5,434 nt of DNA. Origin: Clostridiales bacterium. Lineage in GTDB: Bacteria; Bacillota; Clostridia; Lachnospirales; CAG-274. A program made the position numbers and the translations under genes. A model generated the notes under the pieces. That model had not been told where the DNA came from, ran no database searches, and saw only the letters and a list, made by a program, of their open reading frames with translations. Shown in pieces: positions 1-5,434 of this stretch (the stretch's first letter is position 1; each line of letters opens with the position of its first letter). Where the stretch lies: NCBI GenBank assembly GCA_021203425.1, contig JAJQBF010000012.1, forward strand, positions 1-5,434, written 5' to 3'.

Positions 1-17
1 AAAGTAACTTCCACATC

Positions 18-51
18 AAATTCCACTATGGAATTTACTTTGGGAATTTAC
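18..51. repeat. Upstream inverted repeat overlapping a direct repeat
   Basis: Positions 18-25 (AAATTCCA) and 29-36 (TGGAATTT) form a perfect 8-bp inverted repeat around a 3-base loop. The right arm also belongs to a direct repeat: GGAATTTAC occurs at 30-38 and again at 43-51, thirteen bases apart (about 1.2 helical turns). It lies about 40 bp upstream of the best promoter -35 box. It could be a regulator binding site or the end of an upstream transcript. There is no clear T-run after it, so I lean towards a protein site, but this is inference only. Confidence 0.4.
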
Positions 52-89
52 CGTATAATAAATATTTTTATTAGAAATACAGTTAATAA

Positions 90-119
90 TTGACAAAAAA
101 AGGTTTATGGTTGTATAAT
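90..119 (+). promoter_or_regulatory. Sigma-A-type promoter of the pectate lyase gene
   Basis: A perfect -35 box TTGACA (90-95) and a perfect -10 box TATAAT (114-119) are separated by 18 bp, with an A-rich spacer start. Transcription would begin near 126, giving an AT-rich leader of about 50 bases before the start codon at 178. The leader shows no riboswitch-like fold by eye. A second TATAAT at 54-59 lies exactly 60 bp upstream in the same local context (GTATAATA) but lacks a good -35 box. Confidence 0.75.
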
Positions 120-161
120 ATATTTAAGTTTAATTAACAAAGCATTAAAAATATATTAAAG

Positions 162-180
162 AAAGGAAGAATGAATTTTG
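162..180 (+). promoter_or_regulatory. Ribosome binding site deciding a TTG start
   Basis: The purine-rich AAAGGAAG at 162-169 is the only good Shine-Dalgarno sequence. It sits 8-10 bases before TTG at 178, a normal distance, whereas the in-frame ATG at 184 would be about 14-16 bases away. TTG is therefore the better start, giving a protein that begins MKMKKR. The choice alters only two residues of the signal peptide n-region. The ATG at 171 is out of frame and too close to the Shine-Dalgarno sequence. Confidence 0.6.
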
Positions 181-288
181 AAAATGAAAAAAAGAATTTT
201 ATCATTGGTTATGGCTGCAGCTGTTGCCGTAACGGGAATTTCTGTAGGTTCTTTTGCTGTTGGCTTAGGAGCACAGAGCGTTCAGGCA
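178..288 (+). other. Signal peptide of the pectate lyase
   Basis: Residues 1-37 have a basic n-region (MKMKKR), a hydrophobic Ala/Val/Gly-rich core (about 8-31) and a V-Q-A cleavage site before Ser38. The mature protein would start SDSIPAFPGAEGGG, just ahead of the family-typical AFPGAEGGG opening of the lyase domain. There is no lipobox and no LPXTG anchor, so surface attachment would rely on the dockerin. Confidence 0.9.
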
Positions 289-3200
289 TCTGACAGCATA
301 CCGGCTTTCCCCGGTGCAGAGGGCGGCGGAAAGTACACAACCGGCGGCAGAGGCGGTACGGTTTATCATGTTACAAACTTAAACGACAGCGGAACAGGCT
401 CCTTCAGAGATGCTGTTTCATCATCAAACAGAATCGTTGTGTTTGACGTCGGCGGAACAATTGAGCTTAAAAGTGATGTTGTTGTTAAAAGCAACGTAAC
501 AATTGCCGGACAGACAGCCCCCGGCGGTCACGGTGTTACTCTTAAAAATTATAAGGTTGGTCTTGGCGGCTCAAACATTATAATGCGTTATATAAGCAGC
601 CGTCCCGGTGAGAGAGGAAGTTCGGCAGAGTATGACGCTTTAGGCGGCTCTGACGGTTCTAACTCTATTATAGATCACTGTGCTTTCGGCTGGGCAAACG
701 ACGAACAATGGGGTCTTTACTCAAACAATGATATGTATACAACACAGTGGACGATTGTCGGTCCTGCGAATTGTTTTTCATACCACAGCAAGGGTATCCA
801 CGGTTTCGGTGTAATGTTCGGAAAGAGCAATACAACATGGCACCATAACCTTATTGCCCACAACATTTCAAGAAACTTCAGAGGTAAGGTTGAAGGCACA
901 AACACAGCCGAGTTTGTAAACAATGTAATTTACAACTGGGGCTATGAGACAGCCTACGGAACTTTAGGTCACCTTAACTATGTAGGAAACTACTTAAAGA
1001 AAGGCGCTAAAACATCGGGTATAAGATATATTAATATATCCTCCGGTTCAAACTATGAAAAATTCAGATTTTATATGACAGGCAACAGAATTGTAGAAAA
1101 AGATGACAGTGTAATTTCTGCTGAAGACTCAGACTGGGATTATGTTAACTACGGTTCTTCCGGTTATACAAAAGACAGTTTCTATTCATCAACACCCTTC
1201 TCGATTACAAGTGATTTGGGAGAAGATATTTCATATGTAGGTCAGGCTGAAACCGCAGACGAAGCATATGCAAATGTTACATCTTATGTAGGTCCTGCTG
1301 TAGATGCATCTTCCAGAACCGACATTGACGCACAGGTTATTTATGAAACATTAACAGGTACGGGAAACCTTACAGGTGCAAGAGATCTTTCGGAGGCGTC
1401 TTCTTCACAGCAGGAATCAATAGATACCTACGGTATTGTTCAGACAACATATACATACCCCGAGGCAACCTATGCATCAGACTACAGCAATACATACACA
1501 GACACTGACGGCGACGGTATGCCCGACTGGTGGGAGCTTGAAAGAGGTCTTGACCCATACAGTGCATCTACATCGGAAACAAACGGCGACTACTGCGGAC
1601 AGGGTTATACAAATATTGAATATTATTTAAATGACTTAACAGTAAACAGTTTCCCCGAGGGAACAGTTGAAGCATCTCCCACAATCGGCACAGAGGTTAC
1701 AGTTGACCCCAACGGAACAGACTCTGATGAAACAGGCAATGCTGTAAGAACAACTATTGCAAAGGCTATGGCTTATATAGAATCCTCAGATTCACAGGGA
1801 ACAAAGACAATCCATATCAAAGACGGCACATACAGCGAAGACATTACCGTTACGATTGACAATGTAAACATAAGTTTAGCCGAGGGAGCAAGTTCTGTCA
1901 CTGTGGGCAGCATAACAGTAGGCGGCAGCAACTTCTTATCAACGGGAATTAACTACAACGGAGTTACCGTAAACGGGAACGAGGCAGTATTCACAGACTG
2001 TACCGGTTCCTCGGTAAATCTTAACTCCGGTACACGTTCCTATTTCAGCGGCTGTACTCTTTCGGGAAGAGACAACTTAATTACTTCTTCAAACGCTCAG
2101 GCGGTATTTGAAGGCTGTACAATCACTTCAACGGGAAATATATCTTCCGTAACAGCGTCTTCCTATGCTGTTGAATTTAAAGACAGTACTCTTACCGGAA
2201 CATCTATAGCATCAGGTTCGGGAACAGTTGCAACATACAATTGTACAACCAATATTTCCGGAACAAGATATTCGGGAGTAACAGCAGCGGAATACGGAAA
2301 TTCATCTTCCGACAGTTCGGCAACTGTTTACACAGCGGAAACAGCTTTCTTAAACGCTTATTACGGACCTTATAACTTTACAAAGGGTTCAGACGGCTGG
2401 AACCCCGGCGGCTGGGACACCGAAACACCCCAGGAAAGCTTAGCTGCTCTTGCAGACAGCATAACCGTTCCGAGCCCGGTTACTTCAAACACAACAGTAA
2501 CAACAAGCTTTGAAAGTGACTCTGATGTTACGGTTACCTGGACAACGGATAATACAGACAGATTTTCAAATAATACAATTTTAATAGGTGAATACGGTGA
2601 AGGTGCTGTTACAATAACATTGACAGCCACTGTTTCAAAGGCAGGTCTTGCAGACGAAGTAAGAACATTTACGGTAGTTGTAGGCTCGGCAGCAGCAGAT
2701 ACTGACGGAATTGTTACCTTTGACGAGTGTTCAGACGGAGATGTACCTTCCTACTTTACAGATTCAAGTACAGTAACAACAGACAGTATCTCCGGCTATG
2801 TAACAAGCTCCATAAACGGTGTTACATTTGCAGACCATGACAAGTTCTATGTTATAGATCAGTCGGGAACAACAGGAGACAATATTCACAACTTCAGATA
2901 TGTATTCTCTGACGAAAATGTAACTGATTCTGTTTATGAAACAAGCTATGATGTTTATATCGACAGCATTTCAACAGACGGCTACTGTGAGGCATATGTA
3001 AGAGGAACAAGCACAGTTGGTCAGGTAAGATTTATAGAAAACGGCGGCGACTACAGTATTATGGGTTATTCCGACAGTTCATCGAGATCGGAACTTGTAA
3101 CAGCCGGTTCACAATGGTATACCGTTAAGATGGTTGTTGACGCATCAACACTTTCTTCGGGAACAGAACCCGTAATTAACTATTACCTCTACGATTCTGA

Positions 3201-4557
3201 CGGAGACCTTGTTAAATCTCTTAAGAATTGTTCACCTGTCAAAGCCTTTACAGCGGATACATATGCTGATTTTGAGGCAAACAGACTTGAATTCAGACCT
3301 AACAGAAATTATGAACAGGTTAAATTCTATCTTGACAACTTAAGCTATACAAACCTTACGGAGCTTGCCGAAGAAGACGCTGCGTCACTTTCGGAAAATA
3401 CAACACTTACACTTTCCTCAGGGGACAGCCTTCCTACCTACGGCGACCATATGACAACAATCACATGGACAGCAGCAGACGGAACAGAGGGAATAGTAAA
3501 CAGTGACGGAACAATTAATTACTCTGCTTTTGCAGCGGCAACAGTTAAGGTTAAAGCTACTGTTTCAGCTGGCGACGACCTTGTGGGAACAGCCGAAAGC
3601 TCGGTTATTACTCTTAATCTTACAGGTACCGGTTCGGGAACAGTTACAGCGGCAGACCCCAGTTTTTCAGATACCGATGATTTTTCAGACTGGAATGTAC
3701 AACAGGGTTATTCAAGCGTAGTTGACAGAGCAGACACAACTTCTGTCAGCGGAAACTCTTCAACAAAGATAAAACTTGAAGACAAAGCAGTATTCAAGGT
3801 TCTTGACGGCTCACTGGGAACAGGCACGGCAACCTTTACGGCTGACTTCTTAAGAGTTAAGGATTCTTCTTCCAACACAACAGGCAGATCCTTCAGAATT
3901 TACTTCGAGAATGCCGAAACGGCAAATGCAGACGGTGAGGCAACGGAAACATTTGCCACGACAAATATAATTTATCACCTTATGGACGCAGGCGACAGTC
4001 TTTACAGTGTTACTTCCGACTCGCCTTCCGCAAACTCGGCAGTTGACACAGCCCTTAACCAGTCTGTAAGCGACAGCCAGTGGTACAGAGTTGTTGTAAA
4101 CCTTGATCTTGACAACAAGACAGCGGAAACAAATGTATACCTTCATGATACAGACGGAATATATAACCCCGACGGCACATTCGACACACCTCTTGTTACA
4201 GAAACGACAAATCTTGTTTCCAAGTCGCCTATGCAGCTTAAGCAGATAAGACTTGTAAGAACGGCAGCATCTGTAGTATATTTCGACAATGTATCTCTTT
4301 CAGTAGACACAGAAGACGAACCTGCTGTTGAGCCTGATGAACCCGATGAACCTGTTGTTGATCTTCCTTATGATGTAAACAATGACGGTGTTGTAGACAG
4401 TAATGACGCCGAAGAAATTTTATGTTATGTTCTTAACAGAAACAGCAGCAGTCTTTCAGAAGATTTTGACGAAGAGAAAGCAGATATAAACAGCGACGGT
4501 GTTGTAACGGCTATTGATGCCCAAATATTATCACAGTATGTTTTGGATAACAAATAA
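178..4557 (+). CDS. Secreted dockerin-bearing multimodular pectate lyase (PL1) with degenerate CE8-like domain
   Basis: This 1459-residue exported enzyme most likely cleaves (1,4)-alpha-D-galacturonan by beta-elimination as a cellulosome component. Residues 1-37 are a Sec signal peptide (KMKKR, hydrophobic core, cleavage after Val-Gln-Ala37). The order is then PL1 beta-helix (about 42-400), calcium-binding DTDGDGMPDWWE segment (442-453), pectinesterase-like beta-helix (about 503-747), atypical Ig-like module (752-837), beta-sandwich module (842-1060), second Ig-like module (1061-1150), second sandwich module (1155-1377), acidic Pro linker (1378-1396) and dockerin (1398-1459). The gene is intact, has its own promoter and is followed by a hairpin terminator. 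The PL1 and dockerin calls are solid. The esterase-like call is moderate, and the functions of the sandwich modules are unknown. Single-domain pectate lyases are usually 300-450 residues, so most of this protein is accessory. It may act on other pectic polymers; substrate is inferred from family only. Confidence 0.9.
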   Translation: MKMKKRILSLVMAAAVAVTGISVGSFAVGLGAQSVQASDSIPAFPGAEGGGKYTTGGRGGTVYHVTNLNDSGTGSFRDAVSSSNRIVVFDVGGTIELKSDVVVKSNVTIAGQTAPGGHGVTLKNYKVGLGGSNIIMRYISSRPGERGSSAEYDALGGSDGSNSIIDHCAFGWANDEQWGLYSNNDMYTTQWTIVGPANCFSYHSKGIHGFGVMFGKSNTTWHHNLIAHNISRNFRGKVEGTNTAEFVNNVIYNWGYETAYGTLGHLNYVGNYLKKGAKTSGIRYINISSGSNYEKFRFYMTGNRIVEKDDSVISAEDSDWDYVNYGSSGYTKDSFYSSTPFSITSDLGEDISYVGQAETADEAYANVTSYVGPAVDASSRTDIDAQVIYETLTGTGNLTGARDLSEASSSQQESIDTYGIVQTTYTYPEATYASDYSNTYTDTDGDGMPDWWELERGLDPYSASTSETNGDYCGQGYTNIEYYLNDLTVNSFPEGTVEASPTIGTEVTVDPNGTDSDETGNAVRTTIAKAMAYIESSDSQGTKTIHIKDGTYSEDITVTIDNVNISLAEGASSVTVGSITVGGSNFLSTGINYNGVTVNGNEAVFTDCTGSSVNLNSGTRSYFSGCTLSGRDNLITSSNAQAVFEGCTITSTGNISSVTASSYAVEFKDSTLTGTSIASGSGTVATYNCTTNISGTRYSGVTAAEYGNSSSDSSATVYTAETAFLNAYYGPYNFTKGSDGWNPGGWDTETPQESLAALADSITVPSPVTSNTTVTTSFESDSDVTVTWTTDNTDRFSNNTILIGEYGEGAVTITLTATVSKAGLADEVRTFTVVVGSAAADTDGIVTFDECSDGDVPSYFTDSSTVTTDSISGYVTSSINGVTFADHDKFYVIDQSGTTGDNIHNFRYVFSDENVTDSVYETSYDVYIDSISTDGYCEAYVRGTSTVGQVRFIENGGDYSIMGYSDSSSRSELVTAGSQWYTVKMVVDASTLSSGTEPVINYYLYDSDGDLVKSLKNCSPVKAFTADTYADFEANRLEFRPNRNYEQVKFYLDNLSYTNLTELAEEDAASLSENTTLTLSSGDSLPTYGDHMTTITWTAADGTEGIVNSDGTINYSAFAAATVKVKATVSAGDDLVGTAESSVITLNLTGTGSGTVTAADPSFSDTDDFSDWNVQQGYSSVVDRADTTSVSGNSSTKIKLEDKAVFKVLDGSLGTGTATFTADFLRVKDSSSNTTGRSFRIYFENAETANADGEATETFATTNIIYHLMDAGDSLYSVTSDSPSANSAVDTALNQSVSDSQWYRVVVNLDLDNKTAETNVYLHDTDGIYNPDGTFDTPLVTETTNLVSKSPMQLKQIRLVRTAASVVYFDNVSLSVDTEDEPAVEPDEPDEPVVDLPYDVNNDGVVDSNDAEEILCYVLNRNSSSLSEDFDEEKADINSDGVVTAIDAQILSQYVLDNK
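301..1377 (+). other. Polysaccharide lyase family 1 catalytic domain
   Basis: Residues 42-400 open with AFPGAEGGGKYTTGGRGG and VTNLNDSGTGSFRDA, the standard start of secreted PL1 pectate lyases. MRYISSRPGERG (136-147) and the likely calcium ligands Asp153 (YDALGGSDG), Asp166 (IIDHC) and Asp175 (WANDE) follow in order. HHNLIAHNISRNFR (222-235) matches the family HHNLxAHxxSRNPR motif, whose first Arg (here Arg232) is the likely catalytic base by analogy with PelC-type enzymes. The usual Pro of that motif is Phe234. The ligand and catalytic assignments are by motif matching, not structure. Confidence 0.88.
1495..1635 (+). other. Calcium-binding DxDxDG linker after the lyase domain
   Basis: Residues 440-486 contain DTDGDGMPDWWELERGLDP (442-460) followed by GYTNIEYYLNDL. 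This resembles thrombospondin type 3-like calcium loops that commonly end PL1 enzymes, where Asp442, Asp444, Asp446 and Asp450 would be ligands. The NIEYYLN ending also recurs in PL1 proteins, often as NIEEYLN. It probably caps the lyase beta-helix and joins it to the next domain. Confidence 0.7.
1684..2418 (+). other. Pectinesterase (CE8)-like beta-helix, apparently catalytically dead
   Basis: Residues 503-747 resemble a carbohydrate esterase family 8 pectin methylesterase. The start VDPNGTDSDETGNAVRTTIAKAM and DGTYSED (549-555) match the family opening and its GxYxE motif. SYFSGCTLSGRDNLIT (621-636) and AVFEGCTIT (642-650) line up with the family regions around yFxxCxIxGxxDFIFG and AVFExC. 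The end YGPYNFTKGSDGWNPGGWD (729-747) also looks like a CE8 C-terminus. The catalytic parts are missing: the QAVA stretch is absent, QDTL reads SSVN (611-614), DFIFG keeps only its Asp (632) as DNLIT, and LGRPW is absent. It probably does not hydrolyse methyl esters. A generic non-enzymatic beta-helix is the alternative. Confidence 0.6.
2431..3357 (+). other. First Ig-like plus beta-sandwich module pair
   Basis: Residues 752-837 have the pattern of the atypical or 'atrophied' bacterial Ig-like domain: a short ALADSITVP strand, VTVTWTTDNTDRFS, then VTITLTATVSKAG and FTVVVG. Residues 842-1060 form an about 220-residue unit that I do not recognise with certainty. It begins DGIVTFDECSDGDVPSYF, has a central WYTVKMVVD strand (980-988) and ends KFYLDNLSYTNL, a layout seen in jelly-roll carbohydrate-binding or concanavalin-like modules. 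A carbohydrate-binding role is inference. Confidence 0.55.
3358..4308 (+). other. Second Ig-like plus beta-sandwich module pair
   Basis: Residues 1061-1150 repeat the atypical Ig-like pattern (TTITWTAADGTEGIVNSDGT, then VKVKATVSAGDD and VITLNLTG). Residues 1155-1377 are a second about 220-residue sandwich unit starting FSDTDDFSDWNVQQG. It shares with the first pair a QWY plus alternating-hydrophobic strand (QWYRVVVNLDLDNKTAETNVYLHD, compare QWYTVKMVVD) and an ending VVYFDNVSLSV (compare KFYLDNLSYTN). The two pairs look like an old, strongly diverged internal duplication. Confidence 0.5.
4309..4365 (+). other. Acidic Pro-rich linker before the dockerin
   Basis: Residues 1378-1396 (TEDEPAVEPDEPDEPVVDL) are Asp/Glu/Pro-rich and contain short EP and DEP repeats. 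It is a flexible extended spacer of the kind that separates catalytic and binding modules from dockerins. Confidence 0.8.
4369..4554 (+). other. C-terminal type I-like dockerin
   Basis: Residues 1398-1459 hold two EF-hand-like calcium loops each followed by a helix. Loop 1 is DVNNDGVVDSND (1399-1410), with ligands Asp1399, Asn1401, Asp1403, Asp1407 and Asp1410, followed by AEEILCYVLN. Loop 2 is DINSDGVVTAID (1436-1447), with Asp1436, Asn1438, Asp1440, Thr1444 and Asp1447, followed by AQILSQYVLDNK. A dockerin binds cohesins on scaffoldin proteins, so the enzyme is predicted to be part of a cellulosome. Positions 10-11 of the loops, which set cohesin specificity in clostridial dockerins, are Ser-Asn in the first and Ala-Ile in the second. 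Confidence 0.92.
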
Positions 4558-4586
4558 TTACCGGTTGTAATAATAAAATATAATCA

Positions 4587-4629
4587 GCTGCCGCAATATT
4601 GTTATTTGCGGCAGCAAATATTTTAAAAT
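4587..4629 (+). terminator. Hairpin terminator after the pectate lyase gene
   Basis: GCTGCCGCAA (4587-4596) pairs perfectly with TTGCGGCAGC (4606-4615) to give a 10-bp stem with a 9-base loop, 29 bases after the lyase stop codon. It is followed by AAATATTTT, a broken T-run, so termination on this strand may be incomplete. The reverse strand downstream of the stem is also T-rich (complement of the A-rich 4569-4586), so it may be bidirectional. Confidence 0.7.
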
Positions 4630-4647
4630 GCCAATAAGAAGAAAATT

Positions 4648-5100
4648 ATGAAAAAACTATTAATCATCTTGTGTGCAGCAGTTTTGCTTTGCTCCTGTTC
4701 TCAAAACAAGAGAACAGTAAGTTCGGGAAATACCACCGGCAATGATGCCGATATGGTGTCGGCTGACGATTTGTCATCGGAAGAGACAGATGTTATGCCT
4801 GCTGATGAAAGTTCTGTTCCCAGCGGTTTTTCGGTTGATTTTGAAAATGCATACTATACTTCTTCGGGAGGAACAAACTATATATTGGTTGAGGCAGCTT
4901 TTACAAACGATTCAGATTCAAATATGTCTTTTAATGAAGTATATTCTTTACAGGCATTTCAGGACGGAGTAGGTCTTACACAAACAAATAACTGGAACGC
5001 CGGAAAATATGATATGACTGCCTATGCTGCTCCTCTTAAATCAAATTATTCCACAAAGGTTTATATAGGTTTTGAGGCGAGGCACGCAGCGAAACTTTAA
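4648..5100 (+). CDS. Lipoprotein with DUF5067-like domain, N-terminal part of a frame-broken gene
   Basis: The 150-residue reading frame starts with a lipoprotein signal MKKLLIILCAAVLLCSC, whose lipobox L-C-S-C makes Cys17 the lipidated residue. The protein is therefore anchored on the outer face of the membrane. A Ser/Asp/Glu-rich spacer (18-58) follows. From FSVDFENAYYTSS (61) the sequence has the pattern of the DUF5067 family: NYILVEAAFTNDSD, LQAFQDGVGL (101-110) and KSNYSTKVYIGFEAR near the end. The DUF5067 function is not known. The frame stops at TAA 5098 in the middle of what looks like the last strand of the domain, and the expected continuation lies in the -1 frame. The Shine-Dalgarno is weak (AAGAAG, 4636-4641). 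It lies 90 bases after the lyase gene behind a terminator-like hairpin, so co-transcription is uncertain. Confidence is higher for the lipoprotein than for the domain name. Confidence 0.75.
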   Translation: MKKLLIILCAAVLLCSCSQNKRTVSSGNTTGNDADMVSADDLSSEETDVMPADESSVPSGFSVDFENAYYTSSGGTNYILVEAAFTNDSDSNMSFNEVYSLQAFQDGVGLTQTNNWNAGKYDMTAYAAPLKSNYSTKVYIGFEARHAAKL

Positions 5101-5434
5101 GCGTTGATTTGGAATGCAGTCAAATCGGCGGCGGAAATATTATTGCCCAGACTATCAATCTTTCCGAAATTACCGTTGAAACCACAACACAGGCGGCAAC
5201 AAGCGCTCCGGCTCCTGTGGTAGTACAGCCTCCTGCCCAGTCCTCTTCATCATCGTCATCTTCAACAGGTTATACCTGTCAGGGAAGATCTATGTCGCAG
5301 ACAGCGGCTCTTATGACAGCAAGCGAAAAGGCGATAGTAAACGACCCGTCTTCAAGCCGTGAGCTTGTAAATGAACAGTATGCAAAGCATGGATATTGTT
5401 TCCAAAAATCATATTGGCACACATACTTTTATGG
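5076..5434 (+). pseudogene. C-terminal part of the same lipoprotein in the -1 frame: Ser/Thr/Pro linker and YARHG-like domain, partial
   Basis: An open frame begins after TGA at 5073-5075 and stays open to the window edge, with no start codon before it at its beginning. From 5091 it reads ETLSVDLECSQIGGG, which completes the interrupted domain, then a Thr/Ala/Pro/Ser linker including eight consecutive Ser codons (5241-5264), then TGYTCQGRSMSQTAALMTA. The end contains RELVNEQYAKHGYCFQKS with WHTYF. This matches the YARHG domain (typically NEIYARHGYIF and an aromatic end), with YAKHG at 5379-5393. YARHG is found in extracellular and lipoprotein sequences of Firmicutes, and its ligand is unknown. 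One inserted base near 5092-5098 would rejoin it to the upstream frame. It could instead be a sequencing or assembly error, so the gene may be intact in the real genome. Confidence 0.65.

Noticed and set aside
18..36. Intrinsic terminator of an upstream gene
   Set aside because: The stem is AT-rich and only 8 bp, its 3-base loop is tight, and it is followed by ACTTTGGG rather than a T-run.
171..293. Out-of-frame ATG reading frame of 40 codons overlapping the lyase start
   Set aside because: It sits only 1-3 bases after the Shine-Dalgarno sequence, is Cys-rich without meaning and overlaps the signal peptide coding region in another frame. It is most likely chance.
3850..4146. 98-codon reverse-strand frame within the second sandwich module
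   Set aside because: It is the antisense shadow of a well-supported coding region. The Cys/Val/Arg-rich protein has no recognisable motif, and I saw no ribosome binding site to support it.
4558..4629. Possible promoters for the lipoprotein gene (TATAAT at 4579-4584; TTGTTA at 4599-4604 with TAAAAT at 4624-4629)
   Set aside because: The first has only a poor -35 match (TTACCG, 15-bp spacer) and would put the hairpin in the leader. The second has a 19-bp spacer and a leader of about 12 bases. Neither is convincing, though the gene may need its own promoter.
5086..5100. Programmed -1 ribosomal frameshift at the lipoprotein break
   Set aside because: The overlap contains no X-XXY-YYZ slippery heptamer in the right frame and no evident downstream stem-loop. 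A missing base in a short A or T run is simpler.
5241..5264. Ser codon run as a phase-variable simple repeat
   Set aside because: The eight Ser codons use four different triplets (TCC, TCT, TCA, TCG), so it is not a perfect DNA repeat prone to slippage. It reads as an ordinary flexible linker.

Overview
The window looks like chromosome from a fibre-degrading, Gram-positive gut or rumen Clostridium-class bacterium, most likely a Ruminococcus-like member of the Oscillospiraceae. Three things point there. The large gene ends in a type I-style dockerin, the plug that docks enzymes into a cellulosome. The second gene encodes a lipoprotein with DUF5067-like and YARHG-like domains, which are typical of Firmicutes. 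The DNA has AT-rich intergenic regions, sigma-A-type promoter sequences and a mixed codon usage (TTA/CTT Leu, AGA Arg). The genus is inferred; there is no rRNA or marker gene here.

Layout: 1-177 is an AT-rich regulatory region with short inverted and direct repeats, two TATAATA boxes 60 bp apart, a good TTGACA/TATAAT promoter and a Shine-Dalgarno sequence. Positions 178-4557 hold one very large secreted multimodular enzyme (1459 aa). In order it has a signal peptide, a family 1 polysaccharide lyase (pectate lyase) domain, a calcium-binding DxDxDG linker, a pectinesterase (CE8)-like beta-helix that has lost most catalytic motifs, two alternating pairs of an atypical Ig-like module and a beta-sandwich module, an acidic Pro linker and a dockerin. 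Positions 4558-4647 hold a strong hairpin that probably ends the transcript. From 4648 to the window edge there is a lipoprotein gene whose reading frame is broken near 5076-5100. The N-terminal lipobox/DUF5067-like part is in one frame, and the Ser/Thr/Pro linker plus YARHG-like part is in the -1 frame and runs off the end of the window.

How they may work together: the big protein would be exported, bind a cohesin through its dockerin and cut demethylated pectin, with the degenerate esterase and sandwich modules perhaps helping to hold the substrate. The lipoprotein is separated by a terminator-like hairpin and has no evident link to pectin use; it may simply be the neighbour.

The points most worth a second look are the esterase-like domain without its catalytic motifs, the uncharacterised paired sandwich modules, and the single-base frame break in the lipoprotein. 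I saw no RNA gene, CRISPR array, insertion sequence or transposase.
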